Under the pieces are notes generated by a model. It had not been told where the DNA came from and did no database searches. It was given only the letters and a program-made list of their open reading frames with translations. A stretch of DNA of 64,000 bases from positions 79,702 to 143,701 of the forward strand of contig CAWDPQ010000018.1 of assembly GCA_963804245.1 (NCBI GenBank), written 5' to 3'. The translations under genes were made by a program, and so were the position numbers. The DNA is from CAWDPQ01 sp963804245. Its GTDB lineage: Bacteria; Acidobacteriota; Vicinamibacteria; Vicinamibacterales; 2-12-FULL-66-21. Below are positions 16,058-27,062 of this stretch, one piece after another. How positions within the stretch are numbered: position 1 is the stretch's first letter; each line of letters opens with the position of its first letter.

Positions 16058-18173
16058 TCAACGCGACGCTCCGACGGAGCTCACCTTCGGCTTCATGTAG
16101 TGGTCCCACTGCGACTTGGCCTGCTCGACGATCGCCGGCACGTCCCTGGTCAACACGTATCCCGCTCGCGCCAGATCGTTGGCCGCAGCAGCGATGCGGT
16201 CCATGTAGTCCTGTCGATCCTTGTAGCGTTCCTCCATCGACGGACGCGGGTCGCCGGCCTTCGTGCGCTCCCCCCGAGTCGTGGCAAATGGAATGTACAG
16301 CCCGACCATGCTGAACAGCTCGTCGGGCGCGCCGATCTCCGGATGGCGCAGGTTCCACCCCGTGTGCGTGCCAAGCGGCACGCGCACAACCGGCAACCGA
16401 ATGCCCGCGATCTCATTTCCATCCGTGGGGTCCACCTGAGGAACGAGCATGGAGAACGGCTTCCCTACCTTCGGAGGCTCGACCGAAATGATCCCTTTGG
16501 ACAGGAACTCCGGACCGTAGTCCACGCGCAAGGCCGAGTGCATGCGGGTGGGAAACGCGACACCTGGAACCCTTGGAAACTGGACTGACGCGAGCGGAAC
16601 GAGCTGGCCGTCCGATACCCTCGGATACTGAGACGCCGGCGGCTCCACTCCTTTCTCTACCCACTGCTGCATCGCCACCAGCAGCGCTCTCATCGTCCAG
16701 GTGTAGTCGTTCGCATTGGACGCGTTCTGCGTGCCGTTCTTTCCGGGAGGAAATCGACCGGGCCCATGCGATCCGCCGGCGATTGAGTAGATTCGCGTTT
16801 TCGGATCCGGCGCCAGGTCGCGGCTCCCATCCAGCGTCGTGTGAATGAGCGATGCCGCCCGGCCGTAGTACCTGGTACGACGAATTGGTGTTGAAGATTC
16901 GTGGAATCGTGTTGGCTTTCCGCGCGCGCGTCAGCAGGCCGTCCGTCCGGCCGGTCTCCGGATCGGTCTCGTCGGCGTCGGCGAACGGAAAGATGTCGGT
17001 CGGATAGAAAAAGTTGAAGAACGGCCGAGCGTCGCGGGAAGGCTGCGCGAACCGGTGATTGAAGCTGCCCCGTCCTCCTCCGCCGACGTGCGACCAGATG
17101 CCGTCGAAGACCTGCCGATTGCGCTCGTCCTCGTTGAAGCCCTGATACAAGTAGGTGCGGAGAAAACGGCCGCTCTGCGATGAACCGAAGGCGATCGCTC
17201 GCTGCAGACGGCTCCAGTCTCCGCCGGGATCCGGCTCACGCACGCCCGGGCTGCCGTACTTCAGGAACGAGATGAAATCCCTGACAGCGGCCAGTCCGAG
17301 GCCAACGACCACGGGATCCTGCGACTTGTAGACCATCTCATAGATCTTGCCGGCGTCGAATCCCTGCGCCATGTACACGTGCGCGCGGCTGGGCACCGGC
17401 TTGCCGTTCTCTTCCCGTGCGAACTGCCACTGTTCGCGCGGGATCGTCTGCCGCGGCGCGTCTCTGCGGTCGCGGACGGTCAACCGGACGCCGGGATCAT
17501 CGGGATCGACCACCAGATACGGCTTGTGCGTGCGATCCGCCAGGTGGAAGCTGAGGCTCTTCCGATCGGGAACGAAATCCGAACGCACCCATCCCTTGAT
17601 TGGTCCGCCGGGCGTCGACGCCACCGGCGTGGTGAAGCGCAGCAGATGTGGATCTCGCGGTGTGCCTGGTTTCACGTTTGTATAAACGGCCTCGAGAACC
17701 TCGTTGACGTCGGCCTGCCACCCAAGCCACGCGAGCGTGAAGCCGTGCTCCATCAGAAGACCGTCGCCGAACTGCTCTGCGGTGCGCGGATCGCCGGAGC
17801 CGCGCGCCATGTTGAAAGTCGAGAGCATGCCCTTGCGGCCCCGATTGCTGATCTCGAGGAAGGCCGTTCCATTACCCTTCGAGGCGTCGAGCGGTCGAAG
17901 CAGGTATAGATCCGACGAGAACTCCACGCGGCCGTCACGATTGCGCGGCGCGAGGGCGAGATCGGTGATCCCCTGATTTGCCGGCAGCGTCGGGTCGACG
18001 GCAAAGTGCACTTTGCCGACGATACGAACGTAGGGACCCGTCGCGCCGAACGCTTTCCCGTCGAGCACCGGCGTCTGCTCCGTGATCTCGATTCGCACGA
18101 CCTCGGCGGACGCCGAGCCGGAGAGTACGAGCACCACAGTCACCGTCATTATCCAGTGAGCCATCCTGATCAT
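16058..18173 (-). CDS. Secreted alpha/beta-hydrolase-domain protein, one frameshift
   Basis: About 700 residues with a signal peptide (MAHWIMTVTVVLVLSGSASA). The reading frame breaks near 16872: the 5' part ends naturally at FNTNSSYQ and the 3' part resumes one base later with YYGRAASLIHTTLDG and runs to 16058. The nucleophile elbow appears as AFGSSQSGRFLRTYLYQG, and the region around SIAGGSHGPGRFPPG could supply the histidine. Relatives are secreted alpha/beta-hydrolase-domain proteins of acidobacteria and proteobacteria, with unknown esters as substrates. The ATG overlaps the stop of the upstream serine hydrolase by ATGA, so the two are coupled. The single shift may be an assembly error. 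Confidence 0.75.
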
Positions 18174-19474
18174 GACTTCTGCCTCCAGGTGCTTACGTGC
18201 GCGGCCGCAACGTGAGCCGATATGCCGCCGCCTCGTCCACCGCGTCGACCGACTTCACGCGCTGAGAGCGGAGTCGCAGCAGCGTCCAACTCCGCCTGGA
18301 CGGCGGCGATAAACTCCTGCCGCGCCTGACCGGACTCTCGGTTGGTCGGCTGCTCGGTCGCGCTGTTGATCACGACGACGAGACGGCGGGCGCGGTCCAT
18401 GTGCAGCGTCTGACCATAGATCCCTCGCCCCTCGAACGTGCCATCGTCGCGTGTCCACCACTGATAGCCGTAACCCGAGCCCCGGCCCGTCGAGACCTGG
18501 GTGCGCGTCGCCTCAGAGAGCCAGTTGTCGGGAGCGATCGGCTTTCCGCCGATCCGCGCGCCGTCAAGGATGAACTGACCGAAGCGGCCGTAGTCGCGCA
18601 GCGTCATGGCGAGGCAGCAGCCGCCCTGCTCGTGCCCGACGTCGTCGATCATCCATTCGGCGTCGCGCTCCATGCCGTACGGCCGCCAGATCTTTTCCGA
18701 CAGGTAATCGGCAAGCGGCTTCCGCGTCGCCGCCGCCACCAGCACGCCGACGAGGTTCGTCTCGGACGTCTTGTACACCCACTTCGTCCCTGGCGGCGCC
18801 TCGCGCGGCAGCTTCCGCACGTAGCTCACTGTCATATCGAACCCGGGATCGGGGGGCTGCGCATACATCCGCGCGACGTCCGAGTTGATATCGGTGTAGT
18901 CCTCGTTCCACTGCACGCCGGATGTCATTGTCAACAGCTGGCGTACGGTCACCTGCTCATACGCGCTGCCACGCAATGCCCTGATGTAGCGCGTGACCGG
19001 ATCGTCGAGGCTACGGATGTAGCCATCCTTGATCGCGGCGCCGACCAGCGTTGATGTGATCGATTTCGCCACGGAAAAGGAGTTCCAGCGCGTCGTTCGA
19101 CTGTGCGGGGACACGTATCGTTCGAGGCGGATCTTGCCGTCGTGCAGCACCAGGACACCGCGCACGCGCTCGGCGGTCATGAACCGGTCGAAGTAATCCG
19201 CGCGCGGGCCGCCAGATTCGAACGCGGTGAGGGGACGACCGCGGTCCAGCATGTGCGCACGCGGCCCGGCCTTCACGGTGCTGGTCAGGAAGAACGAGTC
19301 CAGTGCGGCGATGTACTGCTCGCGCTTCGCGGCCGGCCACGTGAGGATGGCCGCCGCCTTCGAGGCCGGCGCGCGCGCCGGCGCCGCCTGCTGCGCTTCC
19401 GCCGCGGCGACCGCCACGACCAGCGCTGCGGCCAGGATGTGGGATCTACGGAACTCTTGGACGAAGCGCACCAT
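18170..19474 (-). CDS. Beta-lactamase-fold serine hydrolase, exported
   Basis: A 434-residue class C-like serine hydrolase. The start chosen is ATG 19474, giving a leader with SHILAAALVVAVAAAEAQQ. The S-x-x-K nucleophile is in WNSFSVAKSITSTLVG. The second motif position reads WVYKTSETNLVG, and GIYGQTLHMDR stands where the K-T-G/H-x-G motif would be. Many members are D-aminopeptidases, esterases or peptidoglycan-linked hydrolases and not true beta-lactamases. Two cysteines in EQGGCCLAM are adjacent. The stop overlaps the alpha/beta hydrolase ATG by ATGA, indicating a shared messenger and perhaps a shared substrate. Confidence 0.85.
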   Translation of the reverse strand: MVRFVQEFRRSHILAAALVVAVAAAEAQQAAPARAPASKAAAILTWPAAKREQYIAALDSFFLTSTVKAGPRAHMLDRGRPLTAFESGGPRADYFDRFMTAERVRGVLVLHDGKIRLERYVSPHSRTTRWNSFSVAKSITSTLVGAAIKDGYIRSLDDPVTRYIRALRGSAYEQVTVRQLLTMTSGVQWNEDYTDINSDVARMYAQPPDPGFDMTVSYVRKLPREAPPGTKWVYKTSETNLVGVLVAAATRKPLADYLSEKIWRPYGMERDAEWMIDDVGHEQGGCCLAMTLRDYGRFGQFILDGARIGGKPIAPDNWLSEATRTQVSTGRGSGYGYQWWTRDDGTFEGRGIYGQTLHMDRARRLVVVINSATEQPTNRESGQARQEFIAAVQAELDAAATPLSAREVGRRGGRGGGISAHVAAAHVSTWRQKS

Positions 19475-19703
19475 CGCGAAGCATCTCACACGCGACGCCG
19501 GCACACTGCTACACGCTTGGACTCGGGATCTGCTCAACAACCGGGCCTACTATAGCCGGCGGACGGCGATCACCGTTTCGTTTGGGATAGGGGGGAGTGG
19601 GGCGCGGGGTTGGCGCGTGCTTAGGCGGCACGGATGAGCCAGTCGCGGAAAACGTCCCAGACAGCCCGCCAGTTTCACTGATAACCCCTCATCCTTTTGG
19701 CGA

Positions 19704-19988
19704 ATGGAACCGATAACTCGGAATATCTCTATGCGGGGTCTTTCTATGCGCCAAACTGAAATCGATCGTCGCACTCGAGACCGCCGGCGCGCACGCGGCG
19801 GCGGTCGGCGTCAAACCGATTCGCCGTCTGGTGCGGCGAGCTCACCAGCGTGCCCGAACTGTCGAAAAAGCGGGGTTGCCCTTCCGGCGGGCGAGGCCGA
19901 GGGCGGCTGGTGGTTCGTCTGCTCCGATTGCGATCACATGTGGGATCAGCGCTCAGTCCGCACCGAGGACACGCCTCGCGAGGACTGA
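19704..19988 (+). CDS. Small zinc-ribbon-like protein
   Basis: A 94-residue basic protein with two CxxC knuckles: CPNCRKSGV near residue 50 and CSDCDHMWDQR near residue 75, separated by a tryptophan-rich strand (GGWWFVCSDC). This is the pattern of a rubredoxin-type zinc ribbon. The N-terminal half is arginine-rich and probably disordered or nucleic-acid binding. An alternative start is ATG 19746. No neighbour gives a clue to function. About 295 bp to its right show nothing convincing before the transposase remnant. Confidence 0.5.
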   Translation: MEPITRNISMRGLSMRQTEIDRRTRDRRRARGGGRRQTDSPSGAASSPACPNCRKSGVALPAGEAEGGWWFVCSDCDHMWDQRSVRTEDTPRED

Positions 19989-20284
19989 AGCTCGAGCGGC
20001 GTCTCGCGTCCGACCAATCGCATTCGGATGAGCCCGAAGTTTCTGCTCCCAGTGGCGATGGCTTCTCACGGCGACCGAGGCGCACCGCCGCGCTCATCGG
20101 CTGCTGCCAAGAGACGTCCCATTGAAGGCCAGACGCGAAGCGTCTCGAGGTAGGCACCGCTCACCCACAGGCCGGTGGTGCGCTCTGGCGCATCGGCAGG
20201 ACCGACAATCAACTTGTCCCTGCTAAATACTCCGTTCTGGTAGGCACCATTGATGTCGCGGTCCGCGGTGGACGCTTCTGACCG

Positions 20285-20506
20285 ATGACGTCGGTCTTCG
20301 TTACCTTCCTGCTGACCCTCCGAAGCCTTGCTCGATCACGCGCCGCGCTCCATCTCGAGGTGCTGGCGTTGCGGCACCAATTGCCGGTCGGACACGTGCG
20401 ATTTCAAGTGGATCAGATCGTGACCGGCCTACAGTCGACGCAGGTGCTCGAGTCTTTCTTCGCCGCGCTCGGCGTGCACGCCGACGCGTTTCAGATCGGC
20501 CGATGA
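20285..20506 (+). pseudogene. Transposase (integrase-core type) N-terminal remnant
   Basis: The first 35 residues (MTSVFVTFLLTLRSLARSRA, then LHLEVLALRHQLPV) match the N-terminus of integrase-core transposases, which begin with a hydrophobic helix followed by L-x-x-E-x-L-A-L-R-H-Q-L. The zinc/HTH and DDE parts are missing. The frame continues with unrelated residues into a hairpin and ends at 20506. It marks an insertion that has since been deleted. Confidence 0.55.
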
Positions 20507-20525
20507 TGGTGCGATCTGAGGCGTT
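20491..20525. other. Hairpin with GTTAGGG end, attC-like
   Basis: TCAGATCG and CGATCTGA form an 8-bp stem around a 13-base loop, followed by GGCGTTAGGGATG. The shape (imperfect palindrome with GTTAGG at one end) recalls an integron attC site, and another GTTAGGG lies at 21631 after the DHFR-like gene. The seventh base is G where attC expects C or T, and no integron integrase is present, so it is only noted. Confidence 0.25.
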
Positions 20526-20607
20526 AGGGATGAAGGTACCGGCGGACCTTACCTATGTCTTCGGAATGAACTGTTACCATGCGTCCGGAATGGACCTTTA
20601 AGAGATT

Positions 20608-20662
20608 GGCTCGCCGCATTGGACGATTTCCGCAACTGGACTCATTCGGGAAGCCGCGTAAA
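20608..20662 (+). repeat. 55-bp direct repeat, left copy
   Basis: This 55-bp segment (GGCTCGCCGCATTGGACGAT onward) recurs at 21548-21602 with a handful of changes. Read in frame, both copies encode a worn version of LAALDDFRN, apparently the C-terminal end of some gene. The two copies flank the DHFR-like gene. About 340 bp between this copy and that gene contain no other convincing coding sequence. Confidence 0.65.
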
Positions 20663-21000
20663 AGGCGTATTCAATCGGGGGATTTGGACCTCGGTTACCT
20701 CCGCTCGGCGACATTCGCGCCGAACCAAAGAGACAGCTCCGCTCAGCCCACGATGGCAGTGGCGGCTTCGTAGGCCGACTGCAGCCTGGAGAAGACCGAC
20801 CCCCTGGGCGCCGGCGCCTCCAGGTGGAGGTGCCGCAGTTCCTCCATGAACTCGGGACCACAGCTTCGGGCCTCCGTCCTCAAGGATTTTCACGCGTACG
20901 GAGAGCTCTTTCGAGGCGGGTGTGTGACGATCTAGCTTACAACCGATTGCATAACGCAATCAGAACCGCGCGGATGTGCCGCGTGAGGAAAGGAAGTGGT

Positions 21001-21531
<531 letters not shown>

Positions 21532-21547
21532 TCTCGCTTAATGGCGT

Positions 21548-21602
21548 GGCTCGCCGCACTGGACGATTTCCGCAACCTGGCTCATTCGTGAGGCCGCGTG
21601 AA
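21548..21602 (+). repeat. 55-bp direct repeat, right copy
   Basis: Partner of 20608-20662. The spacing from copy to copy is 940 bp and encloses the DHFR-like gene. The right copy begins 16 bp after that gene's stop. Confidence 0.65.
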
Positions 21603-21720
21603 GCCCGTCCGAATCCTAGTTTGCTGGGTGTTAGGGACGGAATTCAACAACTGGTTGTTCGAAGGCCTCGTTCGAGGTGCAGAATATTCGGCATGCACGC
21701 GAGATAGCTAGTTGTCGGTC

Positions 21721-21879
21721 GTGGCGCTGGTCGGCCTGCCTTCGCTGCAGGTCGGACTCGACGCACAGGACCTCGCGTTTACGGCTCCGGCCGGCGTGCG
21801 ACTCGTCTTCGTCGCGGATTCGTCCGGGACGATCACCTACCCGACCTCGGGCGGCCGGTCGTGGCGCAGGATAAAATGA
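21721..21879 (+). pseudogene. Short unrecognised coding remnant
   Basis: One frame between the DHFR-like and YbaY-like genes reads like protein: VALVGLPSLQVGLDAQDLAF, then TAPAGVRLVFVADSSGT, ending SGGRSWRRIK before TGA. Third positions are GC-rich. There is a TAG just upstream and no good start, so it looks like the end of a lost gene. I do not recognise it. Confidence 0.3.
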
Positions 21880-21902
21880 CGGTTCAGAAAAAGGACACGC
21901 CC

Positions 21903-22352
21903 ATGCTTCGAGTCAGTCTCTCAATCATCCTGCTCTCAGGGTGGACGGTCGCCACTTCCGTGGCGCGCTCGGCCGCTAACGACCAGATCCAGAAGCTGAC
22001 GATCAAGGGCTCGGTCACCTACGAGGCCGGCGCGGCGCTGCCTCCCGGCAGCCGCGCGGTCATCGAGCTGCGCCATCTGCCAGCGCTCCCAGACGCCCCG
22101 GCGGTCGCCGATCAGCGGATCGATCTCGAGGGCAAGCAGTCGCCAGTGCCGTTCGAGTTCACCTTGGAACGCTTCAAACTCGTCGGGAGCGCGACGTACT
22201 TCGTGCGCGGCGCCATCGTCTCCGAGAAGCGCGCGATCTGGACCGCAGACGACATCAAGATTGACGTGACCCAGTCCACCGCGGACGTGAAAGAGATCAC
22301 GCTGAGGCCGGTAAAGGCGGGCGCGCCGGTCCTGGACTCGGTGCCGCGATGA
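21903..22352 (+). CDS. YbaY-like lipoprotein-family secreted protein
   Basis: A 149-residue exported protein. ATG 21903 has AAAGGAC upstream and gives a leader (MLRVSLSIILLSGWTVATSV); an upstream in-frame ATG at 21861 gives no leader. The mature part follows the YbaY/PF09619 pattern: IKGSVTYEAGAALPPGSRAV, then VADQRIDLEGKQSPVPFEF, then FVRGAIVSEKRAIWTADD. E. coli YbaY is a glycan-linked outer-membrane lipoprotein. Here the leader has no lipobox cysteine, so the protein is probably periplasmic. About 260 bp downstream show no gene. Confidence 0.75.
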   Translation: MLRVSLSIILLSGWTVATSVARSAANDQIQKLTIKGSVTYEAGAALPPGSRAVIELRHLPALPDAPAVADQRIDLEGKQSPVPFEFTLERFKLVGSATYFVRGAIVSEKRAIWTADDIKIDVTQSTADVKEITLRPVKAGAPVLDSVPR

Positions 22353-22613
22353 CGGTCGCGCTGGCATAGCATCTCCCGCCCGAACTGAACTGCAGGGTTA
22401 GAATGCCATGCGACGCTCGCTGCCACGACTCGATCCTAGTCGGGACACTGGTACTCGCCCTCACGAAAAATAAAGCCGGTTTGGATCATTGCCGTTGCGG
22501 CGGTGCTTGGTTTGGTGCTTCGGTAGCGTTCCGTATGCGCATAGCGACCCGACCATCGGATCACTCGTCGACGCAGATCGCCGCGGCTGTTCACCTGGCG
22601 ATGCGATGTCAAC

Positions 22614-25103
22614 CTATACCTGACGTAACGCGATGAGGGGATCCACCGCGCTGGCGCGGCGGGCTGGCACGTAGCAGGCCGCGAGCGCTGTGAGCAGGAG
22701 GACCAGACCGGTGACGAGGACCACGGGCAAACTCAGTGCACCCGTGCTGAAGAGCATGCTTTGCATGGTGCGACCGAGTGCATACGCCCCCACGAGGCCC
22801 AAGACCAGGCCGCCTGTCGCGAGCGTCGCGCCCTCTCGCAGGATCTGAAGTCGCACCTGGTTGTGTCTGGCACCGAGCGCCATCCGAAGCCCGATCTCCA
22901 CTGTCCGCTGCATGACCGTGAAGGCCATCACCCCATAAATGCCAAGTGTGGCCAACAGCAAGGCGAGGGCGGCAAGCCCGCCATACAGCAGCATGTTGAA
23001 GCGGTCGGGCGCCAAACGCTCTCCCACGACCTGCTCCATCGTACGAATGCTCACAAGCGGCAGCGCCGGGTCAACGGCGCGCACCGCCGCCGCCAGGCTC
23101 GATTGCAGGTGCTCAGGACTGGTCGTCGTCCGCACGGCCACCATGCCCTGTCGCGACGGGCTCTGTGCGAAGGGGATGTAGATCTGTGGTGACTTGGGCT
23201 CACCGAACTGCTCGACATTGCTGACATCGCGGAAGACTCCCACGATGTGCCACTCCCCACCAGCATCGGGCGCAGGCCCGCTGAGGCTTCCTGCCGCCAA
23301 TGTTCGATTCCCGATGTAAGGCACGATGTCGTCCATCACGACACGCTGGCCCACAGGATCCTGGCCGTTCAGGAAGAGCCTCACGAATCGTTCGTTGACC
23401 ACGGCGACGCGTTGGGCACTCATGCCATCACGATCGTTCAGCACACGGCCTTGCAGCATCCGGATCCCGAAGGTCTCGAAGTATTCGGGCGTCACCATCT
23501 GGACCCCCACGCTTGGCCGTGACGAGCGCTTATCCTCGGGCTGTCCGACCACGCTGAACTTGCTGGGGATTCCAAAACCCAGCAGCGGAAGGCCCGTGCT
23601 GACGCTGGCCTTCGCGACGCCAGGAACGGCGTGGAACTTCTCGAGGAGCTGCTGGTAGAAAACGTCGATTTCAGCGGGGGAGGAGAAGCGCTCCTGGTTC
23701 ACCGGCAACCCAAACGTCAGAATGTGATCCGTGCGCACGCCCAGATCGACCCGCGTGCGGTTCCAGAAGCTCAGCATCGTCAGGCCTGCCCCACCGAGCA
23801 ACGTGACGGCGAGCGCGAGCTCCACGACGACGAGTGCGTGAAGGAGACGGCGACGGCCGCGCCCGGTCCCGCCGCGCCCCGACTGTTTCAGCGTGTCATT
23901 GAAATTCGTCCGACCAGCCTGCCAGGCCGGGACCGAGCCGCTCAGCGCGCCGGCGATCATCGTCGCCCCGAGCGCGAACAGTAAAACCTGCAGGTTCAGT
24001 TTCGGGTCGACTGTAGATGCCAGGGTAAAGGGCGGCAACATCGCGAGGATGCCCTGGAGAATCCACGCGCTCGCGAGCACGCCCAATGCACCACCGATCG
24101 CGGCGAGGACGACGCCCTCCATCAGCGCCAGGCGCACGAGACGTGCGCGGGTGGCTCCGAGCGCGGCACGGATGGCGGTCTCGCGCTCCCGCGTTACGCC
24201 GCGTGAGAGGAGCAGGTTGGCCACGTTCACGCACGCCATCAACACGACGAAGCTGACGGCCGCCAGCAGCGACCACAGGAGCGGCTGGAGCCCCGTTCCC
24301 GCGACCATCGTGCGGCTCGAGTTCAGGATCGCCGTATCCAGCGGCACGAGGCGCACCGTCCGCCCGGCGTAGGAGTCTGGGAACTGGCGTGCCAGATCAG
24401 CCGCAATGGTGTTCATCTCCTGTTGCGCCTGTTCCACGGTCACGCCCGGCTTCAGCCGGCCGTCGACGATCAAGGGGTGGAATTGACGATTGGCGATCTC
24501 GGCCGGCGTGAACGAGATCGGAATCCAGACATTGGCCGGCGTACGATCCCAGCTTCCCGGTTCAAGTACACCGACGACGGTATACGGGATCGAATCCATG
24601 CGAATGTCACGACCGATGATGTCGCGATCCGCGCCGAAGCGCTCGCGCCAGAGCCGATGGGTCAGGAGCACCACGTGCTGCTTGCCTGGCTGATCCTCAT
24701 CGGCTCGGAAATCACGCCCAAGGAACACCCGTTCGCTCAGCATGCTATGCCCGCCGGGCGTGACCTGTCGCGCGATGACGATCTGCGGCGCGTCGCCGAT
24801 CGCGAGATTCAGCGTACGGCCCGGCCGGAAGGCCTCCAGAGCCTGGAACGATGTGGCTCTTTTTTTCCACTCGAGATACTCGGCCGCTGATGCCCGATCC
24901 TGGGCGTTGCCCACCATCGGTGTGACCCTGGCCAGTTGGTCCGGGTTCGAATATGGTAGCGGCGCGAGCACCGTCGCATACACGATGCTGAAGATGGCCG
25001 TGTTCGGCCCGATGCCCAGGGCCAGCGCGACGACGGCGGCAGCCGAGAGCCAAGGAGTCCGTTTCAACCCTCGCACCGCGGTTTCGAGCTCAGACCAGAA
25101 CAT
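22614..25103 (-). CDS. ADOP-type ABC permease (FtsX/MacB-like)
   Basis: About 829 residues from ATG 25103 with GGGGGC upstream; a longer in-frame start at 25175 has no support. The layout is the double MacB layout of acidobacterial ADOP permeases: helix 1 (LSAAAVVALALGIGPNTAIF), a MacB periplasmic core, three helices with FVVLMACVNVANLLLSRG, a second periplasmic core, and three C-terminal helices ending YVPARRASAVDPLIALRQV. It carries no nucleotide-binding domain, and no ABC ATPase gene is adjacent. Such permeases are found in many copies in these genomes and are thought to handle lipids, peptides or drugs. A recombinase-tail scar lies 250 bp upstream. Confidence 0.92.
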   Translation of the reverse strand: MFWSELETAVRGLKRTPWLSAAAVVALALGIGPNTAIFSIVYATVLAPLPYSNPDQLARVTPMVGNAQDRASAAEYLEWKKRATSFQALEAFRPGRTLNLAIGDAPQIVIARQVTPGGHSMLSERVFLGRDFRADEDQPGKQHVVLLTHRLWRERFGADRDIIGRDIRMDSIPYTVVGVLEPGSWDRTPANVWIPISFTPAEIANRQFHPLIVDGRLKPGVTVEQAQQEMNTIAADLARQFPDSYAGRTVRLVPLDTAILNSSRTMVAGTGLQPLLWSLLAAVSFVVLMACVNVANLLLSRGVTRERETAIRAALGATRARLVRLALMEGVVLAAIGGALGVLASAWILQGILAMLPPFTLASTVDPKLNLQVLLFALGATMIAGALSGSVPAWQAGRTNFNDTLKQSGRGGTGRGRRRLLHALVVVELALAVTLLGGAGLTMLSFWNRTRVDLGVRTDHILTFGLPVNQERFSSPAEIDVFYQQLLEKFHAVPGVAKASVSTGLPLLGFGIPSKFSVVGQPEDKRSSRPSVGVQMVTPEYFETFGIRMLQGRVLNDRDGMSAQRVAVVNERFVRLFLNGQDPVGQRVVMDDIVPYIGNRTLAAGSLSGPAPDAGGEWHIVGVFRDVSNVEQFGEPKSPQIYIPFAQSPSRQGMVAVRTTTSPEHLQSSLAAAVRAVDPALPLVSIRTMEQVVGERLAPDRFNMLLYGGLAALALLLATLGIYGVMAFTVMQRTVEIGLRMALGARHNQVRLQILREGATLATGGLVLGLVGAYALGRTMQSMLFSTGALSLPVVLVTGLVLLLTALAACYVPARRASAVDPLIALRQV

Positions 25104-25350
25104 ATCGATGTGCCCCCGGAAACGCGCGAAAATGCAAATGCGTCGCCAGCGAGGAAACCGCGATGATTCGCGCAACTCGGGGGCCGGGAGCCTCGAGGTG
25201 TTCGACTCCGGGATGCATGCGTCCGGGCTCGAACAGGAATCCCCCGGACCAGGAGCGTGATGTCTCCATGCGCTCGCGGGAATCGGACTGCGTTCCGAGC
25301 AGACCAGCCTGGGGAACGACGCCGCGACGAAGGAGGGCGTGCGACACTCT

Positions 25351-25370
25351 CAAAGGGCAAGAAAGGGCAA
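25351..25370 (+). repeat. Recombinase-tail scar (short)
   Basis: CAAAGGGCAAGAAAGGGCAA differs by one deleted A from the repeat shared by 31692-31716 and the 3' part of the recombinase gene at 59574-59598. In the recombinase it encodes A-Q-R-A-R-K-G-Q. The 346-bp stretch 25104-25450 otherwise holds no gene that I can support. Confidence 0.35.
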
Positions 25371-25450
25371 CGGCTCCAGCTCGACTTACGTCCTGCTTCC
25401 GTCTGATGGCTTGGCTGCGCCGATCAGGCCAGCGGCGTTCAAATCCCGCT

Positions 25451-26960
25451 TCAGAGCGTCTTCAGAAACGCGATGAGCGCGCGCTTGTCTTCAGCCGCCA
25501 AGTTCAAACCGTACCGGTGGCCCGGGATGGGCCGCGCGCGTGTATCCGGCGGGTTCCATCCTTTGGGGAGATAGTCGTCGCGCAACCGCGCCGGATCGAA
25601 CCACTCTTCGAGCGTCGTAATCGAGCCCGAGTGCTCGAATGGTCCCCGATACCATAGGCCTTTGAGGGACGGCACCTTGTAGTAGCCGGTCCCCTTCCGC
25701 GTCTTCAGCGCGAGCCCCGGATCGAGGCCAACCTGCGTGCGCATCACGTCCGAGGCCGGCGGCGACGACGGATGCGCGAAGGGCGTGAACCCGTCGACCG
25801 GCACGAGCCGGTTGTTGGTGTAGAGCGGCGGCGGGTGGCATCTGGCGCAGCCGGCACGCTCGAAGACCTGCTCGCCGCGGGCGGTGACGTCGTTCGGCCG
25901 GTTCGGGTTCGGCGGCGGCTGCAGTGAGTAGATGTACTTTCCAAGCGCCAGCATCGCTTCGTCGCTGTAGCGATACCGCAGCGCGCGGTCCGCCGCCGTG
26001 AGGAACGTGTGCGGTCCGATTGCGCCGTCCTCCGCGACGGTTACGAGGATGCCGTAGCGCGCGATGTCTTCAGGCCCGCGGTTGCGATGGGTCGCGGTCG
26101 CGTCGAGATACCGCCGGTCTTTGACGCCGATCAGGTCCAGGATCCTGGTCGTGAACCACGGGCTCGCGTTGAATCTGACGAACGTGCCCAGGAATGGCTC
26201 ACCGTCGACACGGCCGACCTGTTCGGCCGTCATCGTCTTCAAAGTGGCGTTGATATCGTCCCTCAGCCAGGGGACGCCGTAGCTGGAGTACGCAATTTCG
26301 TTCGGCGGCCGCGTCCGGCCTTCGCGCCGGCGGATCTCGTCGAGCGCATCGAAACTAAATTGGGGCAAGGATCCCCATTGGAGGTTGCGCTGCGCGCCGC
26401 GGACGATGCTGCCGTCGGGCAACACCCTCGAGTGACACCCCGAGCACTCAGCAAGCGTGATCTTGAGCTGTCGATCGTGATCGATCAGCCATCGCACGCC
26501 CGGAATCGTGCCGTCGGCCGCGATGGTGACGCCCTCGCGCGCCATCCGGTCCGGATCGTCGGCCCACTGAAACGCACGGGGATCCGCCGTGCGGAACTCC
26601 GCGAGATGCAGACCGTCGAAGACCTCGCGGCCGGCGGCGATCCAGTCGGCTTCCGACGTCAGTTTCGCCGGATCAATGAGGGGCTGCGGACCCTGCTTCC
26701 GCATCCAGTCGCGATAGCCTTCCGGTTCGCGGCTCTTGATGTAGACCGGGTAGGTTCGGACTTCGTCGACCGGCGCGGCGTAGTATTCGGCTTCCGTATA
26801 CGTACTTCGGCGCGGCCTTCACGCCCGCGATGGGCAGCGCCCAGCCCGCGAGCGCCTCGTCGGTCCAGAGCCGCGGCACGCCAATCCGCGCCGGCGGCTG
26901 GGCGGCGAGCGACGTGACGGCCGCGATCGCACCGGCCAGCAGCGCAAGTCGATGCGCCAT
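25451..26960 (-). CDS. Diheme cytochrome c peroxidase-like protein, one frameshift
   Basis: About 500 residues with a signal peptide (MAHRLALLAGAIAAVTSLAA). The leader frame starts at ATG 26960 and passes TDEALAGWALPIAG; near 26800 it must shift to reach TEAEYYAAPVDEVRTYPVYI and the long frame to 25451. Two heme c motifs are visible: CSGCH after LKITLAE, and CARCH after GEQVFERAG. The second half (PSLKGLWYRGPFEHSGS, ALIAFLKTL) is typical of CcpA/MauG-like diheme peroxidases and RoxA-like oxygenases. It would act in the periplasm with electron-transport partners. A DUF2092 pair lies upstream. The shift could be an assembly error. Confidence 0.8.
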
Positions 26961-27062
26961 ACCCACAGTCTAGCAAGTGCTTCAAGCCGTGTTCCAGCAA
27001 TGGTATCGAGAACTGGCGTCGCTCAATCCCGGATCGCTGATCTCGGATCCCGGATCGATTCC

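Noticed and set aside
18170..19474. Antibiotic-resistance beta-lactamase
   Set aside because: The S-x-x-K motif is present, but the second and third motifs are not those of true class C enzymes; a general serine hydrolase is more likely.
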